A stretch of DNA of 64,000 nt from JACDBZ01 sp038233215 (lineage in GTDB: Bacteria; Chloroflexota; Limnocylindria; QHBO01): contig JBBSML010000011.1 in NCBI GenBank assembly GCA_038233215.1, forward strand, positions 17,917-81,916. Reading direction: 5' to 3'. Shown here piece by piece: positions 23,305-31,737 of this stretch. The number at the start of each line of letters is the position of its first letter. The first letter of the stretch is position 1. Both the position numbers and the translations under genes were made by a program. The notes beneath the pieces were generated by a model. It ran no database searches. It was given only the letters and a program-made list of their open reading frames with translations, and was not told the origin of the DNA.

Positions 23305-23757
23305 GTGCCTGCTCTGCGAACTGCGCGCGCCACGTCGGCCGGGGGAGTCGTGCATCGATCCGTGCACGATCGGCAGGAGATCATCGTCGTCCACCGCCGC
23401 GCGCCAGTGCTCTGGGCACTGCCGAAGGGTACGCCCGACTCCGGGGAGACGATCGAGGAGACGGCACTCCGCGAGACGCGCGAGGAGACCGGTCTCGAAG
23501 TCGAGATCGAGGTGTCGCTGAGCTCGATCCGCTACTTCTTCGTGCGCGGAACCACACGCTTTCACAAGACCGTGCACTTCTTCCTGATGCGTCCCATCGG
23601 CGGGGCGCTGGAGCTGCATGACCATGAATTCGATGAAGTCCGATGGGCGGCCGGACCAGAAGCGCTCGCCCTCCTCACCCACGCCACCGAGCGGACGGTC
23701 GTGGAGCGCGCGCTCAAGCTGCTGGATGGGGTCGACGAGACGGAGGCGACCGCATGA
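23305..23757 (+). CDS. NUDIX hydrolase
   Basis: The NUDIX box G-x5-E-x7-R-E-x2-E-E-x-G is complete in GTPDSGETIEETALRETREETG. The GTG at 23305 gives a compact 150-aa single-domain protein; the frame is open upstream but without family similarity. The context WALPKGTPDSGE and the later FHKTVHFFLMRP resemble the Ap4A/dGTP-type small NUDIX enzymes. It removes a nucleoside diphosphate-linked group; the substrate is not evident. The stop overlaps the gcvT ATG, so it is the first gene of the glycine cleavage operon. Confidence 0.85.
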   Translation: MPALRTARATSAGGVVHRSVHDRQEIIVVHRRAPVLWALPKGTPDSGETIEETALRETREETGLEVEIEVSLSSIRYFFVRGTTRFHKTVHFFLMRPIGGALELHDHEFDEVRWAAGPEALALLTHATERTVVERALKLLDGVDETEATA

Positions 23758-24875
23758 GCGAGCCCGCGCCCAGCAATCTGAAGCACACGCCGCTGCATGA
23801 TCTGCACCGTGAGCTCGGCGCCCGCCTGGTGCCGTTCGCCGGGTACGAGATGCCGGTGCAGTACACATCCATCCTCGAGGAGCACCGGACCGTCCGGAGT
23901 GCCGTCGGCCTGTTCGATCTGTCTCACATGGGCGAGATCGGGGTGAGCGGCGACTCCGCGGTCGAATACCTGCGCCACGCGCTGGTCAGCGATCCCCGCA
24001 CGCTGGAGATCGGCCAGGCGCAGTATTCGATGGCGTGTGATCTCGACGGCGGCATCATCGACGACCTCATCGTCTATCGGCTTGCCGACGAAGCGTTCCT
24101 GGTCGTCTGCAACGCTTCGAATCGGACCGCGGTGGTCGCGCAGCTCGCTCGACTGCTCGCGGAAGGGGACTTCAGCGCCTCGCTCGACGACCGCAGCGAC
24201 CGCACCGGGCTGGTGGCACCGCAGGGCCCCAGGGCTGCGGCCCTGATCGGCGAGCTGACGGACCTCGACCTGGACAGCATCGGCAACTATCGATCGGCTG
24301 CGGGCACCGTCGCCGGCGTCGAGTGCCTGGTGGCGCGCACCGGCTACACCGGGGAGGATGGATTCGAGCTCTTTTGCGATGCGGACCGCGCGCGGGAACT
24401 CTGGGAGGCATTGGCCAAGGCCGGTGACCGGCTTGGGGCACGTCCATGTGGGCTCGGTGCTCGCGACACGCTGCGGCTCGAGGCCGGAATGCCGCTCTAC
24501 GGCAACGAGCTTGGCCGTGACACGAATCCGTTCGAGGTCAACCTGGGCAGGGTCGTCAAGCTCGGGAAGGGCGATTTCGTCGGTCGCGCCGCGCTCCAGG
24601 CGGTCAAGGAGACGGGGCCGGCGCGCAAGCTCATCGGGCTTCAGATGGTCGACAACGCCATACCGCGCTTCGGCTATGAGGTTCGCGCCGGGGGCGCCGC
24701 CGTCGGTCGCGTCACCAGCGGCACCCTTTCGCCGACGCTGGGTACCAGGATCGCGATGGCCCTCGTACCCGCCGGGATGGCAAGCGTCGGGAATTCGTTC
24801 GAGGTCGTGGTGCGGGACCGCCCGTATCAGGCCGAGCAGGTACAGTTGCCCTTCTATAAGCGTCCACGCGACTGA
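23754..24875 (+). CDS. gcvT: glycine cleavage system aminomethyltransferase (T protein)
   Basis: GcvT transfers the aminomethyl group from lipoyl-H protein to tetrahydrofolate, releasing ammonia. ATG 23754 overlaps the NUDIX stop and gives 373 aa. Motifs include HRELGARLVPFAGYEMPVQY, VGLFDLSHMGEI, ARTGYTGEDGFELFC, GLGARDTLRLEAGMPLYG and the C-terminal GRVTSGTLSPTLGTRIAMALV. The order gcvT-gcvH-gcvPA-gcvPB makes a complete cleavage complex apart from the dihydrolipoamide dehydrogenase. Confidence 0.96.
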   Translation: MSEPAPSNLKHTPLHDLHRELGARLVPFAGYEMPVQYTSILEEHRTVRSAVGLFDLSHMGEIGVSGDSAVEYLRHALVSDPRTLEIGQAQYSMACDLDGGIIDDLIVYRLADEAFLVVCNASNRTAVVAQLARLLAEGDFSASLDDRSDRTGLVAPQGPRAAALIGELTDLDLDSIGNYRSAAGTVAGVECLVARTGYTGEDGFELFCDADRARELWEALAKAGDRLGARPCGLGARDTLRLEAGMPLYGNELGRDTNPFEVNLGRVVKLGKGDFVGRAALQAVKETGPARKLIGLQMVDNAIPRFGYEVRAGGAAVGRVTSGTLSPTLGTRIAMALVPAGMASVGNSFEVVVRDRPYQAEQVQLPFYKRPRD

Positions 24876-24916
24876 GCGTGGCCAGCGTCGCCCGCCCCAG
24901 GAGGATCGACACGCCG

Positions 24917-25294
24917 ATGGCTTATCCAGATGACCTGCGCTACTCGAAGGAGCACGAGTGGGTGCGCATGGATGGCTCGCGCGCGACGATCGGGATCACC
25001 GGCTATGCGGCCGATGAGCTGGGCGACGTCGTGTTCGTCGAGCTGCCCGAGGTGGGCGCCACCTTGACCCAATTCGGCACCTTCGGCGTGGTTGAGAGCG
25101 TCAAGGCGGTCAGCGACCTGTACGCGCCCATCTCCGGCGAGGTGGTCGAGGTCAACGAGGCGCTGCGGGATGCGCCGGAGCTGCTCAACGCGGACGCCTA
25201 CGGCGAAGGGTGGATTGCGAAAGTGGAGTTGACAGATACGGATCAGCTCGATGGACTGATGGACGCGGCAGCGTACGCGGAAGCGACCGCCTGA
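24917..25294 (+). CDS. gcvH: glycine cleavage system H protein
   Basis: The lipoyl carrier that shuttles the aminomethyl group between the P, T and L proteins. YSKEHEWVRMDG near the start and VVESVKAVSDLYAPISGEV with the lipoylated lysine are diagnostic. I chose ATG 24917 (125 aa, start MAYPDDLRYSKEHEW), downstream of AGGAGG (24899-24904); GTG 24878 is an alternative. Length and motifs are normal. Confidence 0.96.
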   Translation: MAYPDDLRYSKEHEWVRMDGSRATIGITGYAADELGDVVFVELPEVGATLTQFGTFGVVESVKAVSDLYAPISGEVVEVNEALRDAPELLNADAYGEGWIAKVELTDTDQLDGLMDAAAYAEATA

Positions 25295-25307
25295 ACGGCG
25301 GATCCTC

Positions 25308-26645
25308 ATGACCTATTCGCCTCATACCGATGCCGATCGTGCCCGGATGCTTGACGCTGTCGGCGTCGCCTCGGTCGAGGACCTGTTCGCTGATATCCCG
25401 GCGGGCGTGCGTGCCGGCGCCTGGGCCGTGCCTCCACCGCTCGTCGAGCAGGAGGTGCGCGCGGAGCTGGCTCGCCTTGCCGGCCGCAACCGAATTGCGG
25501 AGGTCAGCTTCCTGGGTGCCGGCGCGTATCGGCACCTGATTCCGTCGGTGGTGGGCGAGGTGATCGGTCGTTCGGAGTTCGCCACCTCCTATACGCCCTA
25601 TCAGCCCGAGGTGTCGCAGGGAACCCTCCAGAGCATCTACGAATTTCAGTCGCTCATCTGCGAGCTGACCGACATGGAGGTCGCCACCGCGTCGCATTAC
25701 GACGGGGCGACGGCGACCGCTGAGGCCGCAATGATGGCCTGTCGTCTCACGCGCCGTTCACGCGTGGCCGTGTCAGCTGGCGTCAATCCGGACTACCGCC
25801 GCGTCCTCGAGACCTACTGCGCAGGCCCCGGCATCGAGGTCGTGATCGTCCCTGTCGACCTGGCCGAGGGCGGGGACGGCACGACCGATCCCGCGGCAGT
25901 CGCGGATCTGCAGGAGGTCGCCTGTCTGATCGCCGCTCAGCCGAACTACTACGGCCAGCTGGAGCCAATGCGCGAGCTCGCCGATGCGACCCACGCCACA
26001 GGCGCGCAGTTCGTGGCCGTGGTCGAGCCCACCTCGCTGGCGCTTCTCGAGGCACCCGGAACCTACGGCGCCGACATCGTAGCGGCGGAGGGCCAGCCGC
26101 TAGGCATACCGATCAATTTTGGCGGTCCGTACGTCGGACTCATGGCGGCTCGCATGGCGTCGGTGCGCCAGATGCCGGGCCGACTGGTCGGCGCGACGCG
26201 CGACGCGCAGGGCAGGAAGGGATATGTGCTCACGCTCCAGGCACGCGAACAGCACATCCGGCGCGAGAAGGCGGCGAGCAACATCTGCACAAACCAGGCG
26301 CTCATGGCCCTGGCCGCAACCGCCTACCTGATCGCTGTCGGACCGAATGGTCTGCGCGAGGTGGCCGAATTGTCGATGACGCAGGCCCGTCAGCTGGCTG
26401 GCGCGCTCGAGTCGGCCGGCCTCGCCGAGCGTCGCTTCGGCGGCGCGTCTCGGCCCGCGGTGGCGCGGCGGCGGCCGCCCGCCGCGCGCCGCCACGCGAC
26501 ACTGGCCGAGCGGGGCATCGTGGCCGGTCACGTCCTCGAGCGCGCCGAGCCGATGCTGCGCGACACCCTGCTCCTGGCCGCGACGGAGCTCACCACCGAC
26601 GACGACATCGCGTGCCTGGTCGCCGCCCTGGAGGAGACGCGATGA
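25308..26645 (+). CDS. gcvPA: glycine dehydrogenase (decarboxylating) subunit 1
   Basis: The N-terminal-half subunit of the split P protein, which works with GcvPB. The 445-aa sequence has the family start YSPHTDADRARMLDAVG, FLGAGAYRHLIPSVV, YTPYQPEVSQGTLQSIYEFQ, GLMAARMASVRQMPGRLVG and REQHIRREKAASNICTNQAL. Near residues 375-400 the usual FFNEF segment is missing and is replaced by a short Arg/Pro/Ala-rich stretch of very high GC (26450-26505), after which the normal sequence resumes (LAERGIVAG). The frame is not broken. It overlaps gcvPB. Confidence 0.93.
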   Translation: MTYSPHTDADRARMLDAVGVASVEDLFADIPAGVRAGAWAVPPPLVEQEVRAELARLAGRNRIAEVSFLGAGAYRHLIPSVVGEVIGRSEFATSYTPYQPEVSQGTLQSIYEFQSLICELTDMEVATASHYDGATATAEAAMMACRLTRRSRVAVSAGVNPDYRRVLETYCAGPGIEVVIVPVDLAEGGDGTTDPAAVADLQEVACLIAAQPNYYGQLEPMRELADATHATGAQFVAVVEPTSLALLEAPGTYGADIVAAEGQPLGIPINFGGPYVGLMAARMASVRQMPGRLVGATRDAQGRKGYVLTLQAREQHIRREKAASNICTNQALMALAATAYLIAVGPNGLREVAELSMTQARQLAGALESAGLAERRFGGASRPAVARRRPPAARRHATLAERGIVAGHVLERAEPMLRDTLLLAATELTTDDDIACLVAALEETR

Positions 26646-28306
26646 GCGTGGCCGAGGCACCGAGGTCCAATGCCTCGGGCCGTGGTGCCGCCTTCTCCGG
26701 GCCGAACGCGGGGGATGACCTGACCGTGGTCGAGCCGCTGATCTTCGAGCGGTCGCGAGCCGAACGGCGGGCGGTTCGCTTTCCGCGACCCTCGGAGCGG
26801 GCACGAGCGGCGGGGGATGGGCAGCCGCAGCTACCCGCATCGGTCCTGCGCGCGCAAGCGCCTCGTCTGCCGGAGGTGAGCGAGCTCGACATGCTGCGGC
26901 ACTTCAACCGGCTCGCTCGTCTCAATATGGCCATCGACCTGAACTTCTATCCGCTCGGGTCGTGCACCATGAAGTACAACCCCAAGGTCAACGAGTGGGC
27001 GGCACGACTGCCCGGCCTGGCGGAGTCGCATCCCCTCGATCCGCAAGCGCTCAACCAGGGCAGCCTCGAGCTGATGTGGCTCTTGGCCGAGCTCCTCAAG
27101 GAGATCAGTGGGTTCGAGGCGGTCAGCCTCCAGCCGGCGGCCGGGGCGCACGGCGAGCTGACCGGAATGCTCATGACGCGGGCGTATCACGGCGCCCACG
27201 GGGAGGGCGAGCAGCGCATGAAGGTGCTCGTGCCCGATTCCGCGCATGGGACGAACCCGGCGACGGCGACCATGGTCGGATATCAGACCGTCACCATTCG
27301 CTCGAACGAGCGTGGCGGCATCGATCTCGAGGCGCTGCGCTCCGCTCTCGGCCCGGACGTCGCTGCGCTGATGATCACCAACCCTTCGACGCTCGGCATC
27401 TTCGAGGACCAGATCGATCAGGTGCTTGCCGCGGTCAGGGAGGCGGGTGCCATTGCCTACATGGACGGCGCCAACCTGAATGCGATCCTCGGCCGTTTCA
27501 GACCCGGCCAGGTGGGTTTCGACATCATGCACTTCAACCTTCACAAGACCTTCTCGACCCCGCACGGAGGTGGAGGTCCGGGAGCCGGTCCGGTGGGCGT
27601 CAGCGAACGCATGGAACCGTTCCTGCCGGCGCCGATGCCGGTGCTCATCGATGGGGATGCGGCTGAGGTTCGCGCCAACGCCTGGGCGGGTCGCTCCACC
27701 GCCGGCGCTCGATTTGCGCTGAACGACGCCAGACCGCAGAGCATCGGCAAGGTGCGCTCCCTGTACGGCAACTTCGGCATGTTCGTGCGCGCCTACACCT
27801 ACATCCGCTCGAACGGCGACGCCGGCCTGCGGACGATCAGCGAGGACGCGGTGCTGGCCGCCAACTACCTGCGCGTCAAGCTCCACGACGTGTACGACCT
27901 GCCCTATGACCGGCTCAGCAAGCACGAGGTCGTCTTCAGCGGGCGACGCCAGAAGAGAGAGCACGGCGTAACGACGCTGGACATCGCGAAGGCGATTCTC
28001 GACCACGGCATCCACCCGCCGACCATCTATTTTCCGCTCATCGTCGAAGAGGCGCTCATGGTCGAGCCAACCGAGACCGAGAGCCTCGAGACGCTCGATC
28101 ACTTCGTCGATGTGATGCGCGAGATCGCTGAGCTGGCCGCCTCCGATCCTGCTGCCATGAAGCGAGCTCCGGTCACCACGCCTGTCGGTCGCCTGGATGA
28201 GACGGCGGCCGCCCGCAGGCCCGACCTGCGCTATGTCTTTCCCGATGAAGGCGATGTGCCCGATGCACCATCGATGGCGCCCGCCCGCGAGGCGCCCACC
28301 ACCTGA
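26642..28306 (+). CDS. gcvPB: glycine dehydrogenase (decarboxylating) subunit 2
   Basis: This subunit carries the PLP: the lysine lies in HFNLHKTFSTPHGGGGPGAGP. Other motifs are NFYPLGSCTMKYNPK, LQPAAGAHGELTGMLM, DSAHGTNPATA and ITNPSTLGIFE. ATG 26642 overlaps the gcvPA stop and gives 554 aa, a little longer than usual because of an N-terminal extension of about 60 residues (RSNASGRGAAFSG...). With GcvPA it decarboxylates glycine and loads the aminomethyl group on GcvH. Confidence 0.95.
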   Translation: MSVAEAPRSNASGRGAAFSGPNAGDDLTVVEPLIFERSRAERRAVRFPRPSERARAAGDGQPQLPASVLRAQAPRLPEVSELDMLRHFNRLARLNMAIDLNFYPLGSCTMKYNPKVNEWAARLPGLAESHPLDPQALNQGSLELMWLLAELLKEISGFEAVSLQPAAGAHGELTGMLMTRAYHGAHGEGEQRMKVLVPDSAHGTNPATATMVGYQTVTIRSNERGGIDLEALRSALGPDVAALMITNPSTLGIFEDQIDQVLAAVREAGAIAYMDGANLNAILGRFRPGQVGFDIMHFNLHKTFSTPHGGGGPGAGPVGVSERMEPFLPAPMPVLIDGDAAEVRANAWAGRSTAGARFALNDARPQSIGKVRSLYGNFGMFVRAYTYIRSNGDAGLRTISEDAVLAANYLRVKLHDVYDLPYDRLSKHEVVFSGRRQKREHGVTTLDIAKAILDHGIHPPTIYFPLIVEEALMVEPTETESLETLDHFVDVMREIAELAASDPAAMKRAPVTTPVGRLDETAAARRPDLRYVFPDEGDVPDAPSMAPAREAPTT

Positions 28307-28349
28307 CAGGGCGCGAAGGTCTGAACCAATTCGGGGGGCGCGGCGTACT

Positions 28350-28982
28350 ATGGCAAACCGATACGGCAATCGAGCGAACCAGGTGTCAATGGAACCCGGA
28401 CAGCCGGAAAACCTCGTGGAGCGCATGCAGCGCGGAGATCTCGACGCGTTCGAGGAGTTCTTCAACACGTATAAACGCCCGGTCTACGCGACGGCGCTGG
28501 CCATCACGCGCGATCCATTCCTGGCCGAGGAGGTCCTCCAGGACTGCTTCGTGAAGACCTATCGCGTTCGTGAGCGTCTCGATCCGGGGCGTTCGCCGCT
28601 TCCCTGGCTCCAGCGCGTGACGATCAATCTGTGCTACAGCCGCGTCAGTCGACGGAAGACGCTGGCGGAGCCGATCACGAGCCTGATCACCAATCTGGTG
28701 GTCGACCTAGCCGCGCGGCCCGACCAGGTCGTCGAGTCGCGCGAGCTTCTCGAGGTACTCCAGCGCGGCATCGATGCCCTGCCACCCAAGCAACAAACGG
28801 CCGTCATCCTCTACTACCTTCACGGCTATTCGCTGGCCCAGGCTTCCGAGATCGCTGCGTGTAACGTCGGAACCATGAAATCGAGATTGCACTACGCACT
28901 CAAGGCCCTCCGCGTGCGTCTGCCGGTCGAGCGCCGTTTGCCGATCGGTCCTGCCGCTGTCGCACGGGGGCCAACTCGATGA
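28350..28982 (+). CDS. ECF-type RNA polymerase sigma factor
   Basis: The protein has the two sigma-70 domains of ECF factors: region 2 (DAFEEFFNTYKRPVYATALA then LAEEVLQDCFVKTYR) and region 4 (LPPKQQTAVILYYLHGYSLAQASEIAACNVGTMKSRLHYALKALR). The start may be ATG 28350 (210 aa) or ATG 28389 (197 aa, MEPGQPENLVERM); a TACTAT at 28346-28351 over the first ATG could be a -10 box and would favour the second. The next gene overlaps it and encodes a zinc-binding membrane protein, the expected anti-sigma factor. The signal it responds to is unknown. Confidence 0.9.
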   Translation: MANRYGNRANQVSMEPGQPENLVERMQRGDLDAFEEFFNTYKRPVYATALAITRDPFLAEEVLQDCFVKTYRVRERLDPGRSPLPWLQRVTINLCYSRVSRRKTLAEPITSLITNLVVDLAARPDQVVESRELLEVLQRGIDALPPKQQTAVILYYLHGYSLAQASEIAACNVGTMKSRLHYALKALRVRLPVERRLPIGPAAVARGPTR

Positions 28983-29737
28983 GGTGCAGGAGAATCTGCA
29001 GAGAGCTCCTCTGGTTGGCACGCTTCGGCGAGTTCGGCCCCAGCTCGGCCCCGCATCTCGATCACCTCGCGTACTGTGGCAATTGCCGCGATGAGGTCGG
29101 CTTCGACCGTGCCCTCGTCCAACAGCTGCGCACTGCGCTTGCGGAGCGGGCTGAGTCTGCCGCGCCTTCGCCGGGCGCCTGGAGTGCGATTCTCGAACGT
29201 GCGCAGGCCCCGGAACGTGGTCTCGGCGCATTTCTGCATCGCCATGCCGGCGCCCTCGCGGCGCGGCTGCGGACGGCGACCGCCATCACCGCCGTTGGGC
29301 TGGCGGGAATCATCGCCACATCGACGCACGTCACGATTGCCCCTTTGGAGGCTGGACCGCCCGAGACGAGGACGCGCACGAGCGCTGAGGGTGAGCAGTT
29401 CGAGCGTCAGGCGATGCTCCCTCGATCACTCGCCGCCGATGAGCGCGTTCCCGTGGTCTACATCGTGGCCGCGGCGCCGTCGGACCCGGAGACGGCATTT
29501 CTCGTGAGCGCGTCGATGGCGACCACGCCGACCGTGACCACGCCGACGGTGACGACGCCGGAGACCGTGATCGCGGCCGAGCCGCAGCTCGAATCGTCCA
29601 CGATCCGCTCGACGCTTGTGCTCGGCGCGACCCCGGGTCGCGCGACGCTGATCGACCCGGTCGGTGGGGGCCAAGCACCATCGGCCCCGACGGTCGTCCT
29701 CCTCGAGGAAGTGGTCATCGTAGGCGAGCCCTTCTAA
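28979..29737 (+). CDS. putative zinc-binding transmembrane anti-sigma factor
   Basis: ATG 28979 overlaps the stop of the sigma factor. The N-terminal domain has HLDHLAYCGNC, the HxxxCxxC zinc site of ZAS-type anti-sigma factors, at about residues 26-36. A transmembrane helix follows (TAITAVGLAGIIATSTHVTI, about residues 100-120) and then an extracytoplasmic part with a short TVTTP repeat. The 252-aa protein probably holds the ECF factor at the membrane until a signal arrives. Both genes follow the gcv operon by 43 nt but with their own promoter-like sequence. Confidence 0.75.
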   Translation: MRCRRICRELLWLARFGEFGPSSAPHLDHLAYCGNCRDEVGFDRALVQQLRTALAERAESAAPSPGAWSAILERAQAPERGLGAFLHRHAGALAARLRTATAITAVGLAGIIATSTHVTIAPLEAGPPETRTRTSAEGEQFERQAMLPRSLAADERVPVVYIVAAAPSDPETAFLVSASMATTPTVTTPTVTTPETVIAAEPQLESSTIRSTLVLGATPGRATLIDPVGGGQAPSAPTVVLLEEVVIVGEPF

Positions 29738-29887
29738 CCGATGCGGGAGTGTGCAAGACTATCCAACCCTTGATCCGAGCCTTCTGAGAGCAGGAGCTGT
29801 ACCCGTTGATGACCGGAGGCGGTGCCGTCATCGCGGAGCGGAATGAGTCACACCGCAGCGTTATTGCCATATGTTGGAGGAGAGTGG

Positions 29888-31660
29888 ATGCGAACCTGGA
29901 GATGGGTCTCCGTCCTTGCCGTGCTCGTGCTGGTGCTGGCTGCCTGTGGGCAGCAGCCGGCCGCGACGCCGGATGAGGGATCCGAGCCGCCGGCCAGCGG
30001 GTCTGAGTCCGAGGCCCCCGAGCCATCGGCAAGCGAAGATGTTGACGGCGGTGAGCCGACCGCAGGCGGGACCTTGGTCTTTGCCGGCGCGCGACTGGCG
30101 GCCAGCCTCGACCCGGCGCTCACGAGCGACGGCGAGTCGTTCCGAATCCTGCAGCAGGTGTACGAGCCCCTGGTCGACCTGGCACCCGGCACCACTGACG
30201 AACTCGTCGGCGTGCTCGCCGAAAGTTGGACGGGCGAGCCGTCGGACACCGAGTACGTCTTCACCCTGCGCGAGGGCGTGACGTTCCACGATGGGACGCC
30301 ACTCGACGCCGAGGCCGTGAAGTTCAACTTCGACCGCATGCAGAACTTCTCCGAGGAGTTCCAGGGCGACGCGTATTACTACGGCGCGTTGATGGATGGT
30401 TTCGGTGCCGAAAACCTCATCTCGAGCGTGGAGGCCACTGACGAGCTGGAGGTCACCATCACGCTTCGCGAGCCGAGCCCGACCTTCCTGTTCGGTATCA
30501 CCTTGACGCCCTTCAGCATCGTCAGTCCGGCGATCCTGGAGTCGACCAACGCGGATGATGCGGCGACCAGCACCTTCGGCACCGACGTGGTGCAGGGCGG
30601 CACCGGTCCGTTCGTCCTCGACGATTACGTTCCCGATGACAGCGCGACGCTGTCGCGAAACGAAGACTACTGGGGCGATCCGGCGCTCCTTGACAGTTTG
30701 ATCATTCGCCCGATCGCGGATCCCGCTGCTCGCCTGCAGGCGCTCCAGGGGGGCAGTGTCCAGGGCTTTGACCTGGTGAACCCGTCCGACTACGAGACGG
30801 TCGAGAGCGAGGGCTTCTCGCTCGTGGAGCGCCTGTCCTTCAACACCCTCTACCTGGGTCTGAACCCGGTCGCTCGTGAAAATGCGGCCGCAGCCGAGAG
30901 TGGCGTTGCCGAAGTCTACGAAGGCGAAGAATCGCCTCTTCAGGATCTTGCCGTTCGCCAGGCCATCGAGATGGCGATCGACAAGGAAGCGCTGATCGAG
31001 CCCTTCTATGGTGGCCGCGGATCGGTGGCGGACACGTTCATGCCGCCCTCGAGCGGGTGGTCCGACGCGATCCTGGCCGGAGTGGAACCGGCGGAGTTCG
31101 ATGCCGAGGGAGCTCGACAGCTCCTGGAGGATGCTGGCTTCAACGCGGAAAACCCTGCCACGATTCACTTCTGGTATCCGACCGAGGTGACCCGTCCGTA
31201 CATGCCCGACCCGCGTGGCCTGCACGAGGCGATCACGCAGATGCTCGAGGATGTCGGGTTCGTGGTCGTACCGAACAGCGACATCTGGGATAGCCCCGGC
31301 TACCTGTTCGATGCGCAGAACGGCTTCTACGATCTGCACTTCCTCGGGTGGACCGGAGACTACGACGATCCGTCGAACTGGTACGGCGTTCACTTCGGCT
31401 ACGCGCAGGGTGAGCCGGCGGCCCAGTTCGGCTGCGACGTTGATGGTCTCGAGGACGCGATCAGTGCTGCCGATGCCGAGCTCGACGAGGCGGCCCGTGG
31501 CGAGGCCTGGGCCGAGGTGGCCGGTCTGATCCACGAGAACGTCTGCTTCGTGACCCTCGCACATGGTGATACGGCACTTGCGTTCACCGATGTGGTCCAG
31601 GGCTACGAGCCCAACCCGACCGGGTCAGAGAGCTTCCAGAGCGTGTGGCTCTCCGAGTAA
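29888..31660 (+). CDS. peptide/nickel-type ABC transporter substrate-binding lipoprotein
   Basis: ATG 29888 follows GGAGGAGAG (29876-29884) and gives 590 aa with a lipoprotein signal (lipobox LAAC) and an acidic Ser/Glu/Pro linker. The SBP_bac_5 fold shows in LDPALTSDGESFRILQQVYEPLVD, FTLREGVTFHDGTPLDAEAVKFN, GTGPFVLDDYVPDDSATLSRNEDYWG and VRQAIEMAIDKEALI. This family binds oligopeptides, nickel or related ligands; the pocket cannot be read here. The permease and ATPase genes follow. Confidence 0.93.
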   Translation: MRTWRWVSVLAVLVLVLAACGQQPAATPDEGSEPPASGSESEAPEPSASEDVDGGEPTAGGTLVFAGARLAASLDPALTSDGESFRILQQVYEPLVDLAPGTTDELVGVLAESWTGEPSDTEYVFTLREGVTFHDGTPLDAEAVKFNFDRMQNFSEEFQGDAYYYGALMDGFGAENLISSVEATDELEVTITLREPSPTFLFGITLTPFSIVSPAILESTNADDAATSTFGTDVVQGGTGPFVLDDYVPDDSATLSRNEDYWGDPALLDSLIIRPIADPAARLQALQGGSVQGFDLVNPSDYETVESEGFSLVERLSFNTLYLGLNPVARENAAAAESGVAEVYEGEESPLQDLAVRQAIEMAIDKEALIEPFYGGRGSVADTFMPPSSGWSDAILAGVEPAEFDAEGARQLLEDAGFNAENPATIHFWYPTEVTRPYMPDPRGLHEAITQMLEDVGFVVVPNSDIWDSPGYLFDAQNGFYDLHFLGWTGDYDDPSNWYGVHFGYAQGEPAAQFGCDVDGLEDAISAADAELDEAARGEAWAEVAGLIHENVCFVTLAHGDTALAFTDVVQGYEPNPTGSESFQSVWLSE

Positions 31661-31682
31661 CCGACCCGAACCAGGCATAGAC

Positions 31683-31715
31683 GAGAGGGCCTCGGCCGAG
31701 CGCCGAGGCCCTCTC
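31683..31715 (+). terminator. strong intercistronic hairpin between SBP and permease genes
   Basis: A perfect 14-bp stem, GAGAGGGCCTCGGC (31683-31696) with its complement (31702-31715), closes a 5-nt loop. It follows the SBP stop by 22 nt and precedes the permease start by 22 nt. It may partly terminate or protect the SBP mRNA so that SBP exceeds the membrane parts. Confidence 0.7.
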
Positions 31716-31737
31716 TCCATTCGACACCGGGAGTGAC

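Noticed and set aside
26831..28468. 545-aa minus-strand frame opposite gcvPB
   Set aside because: Pure shadow of gcvPB; no recognisable motif.
29517..29570. Short tandem repeat encoding TVTTP in the anti-sigma gene
   Set aside because: Only three imperfect units; explained as a protein linker.
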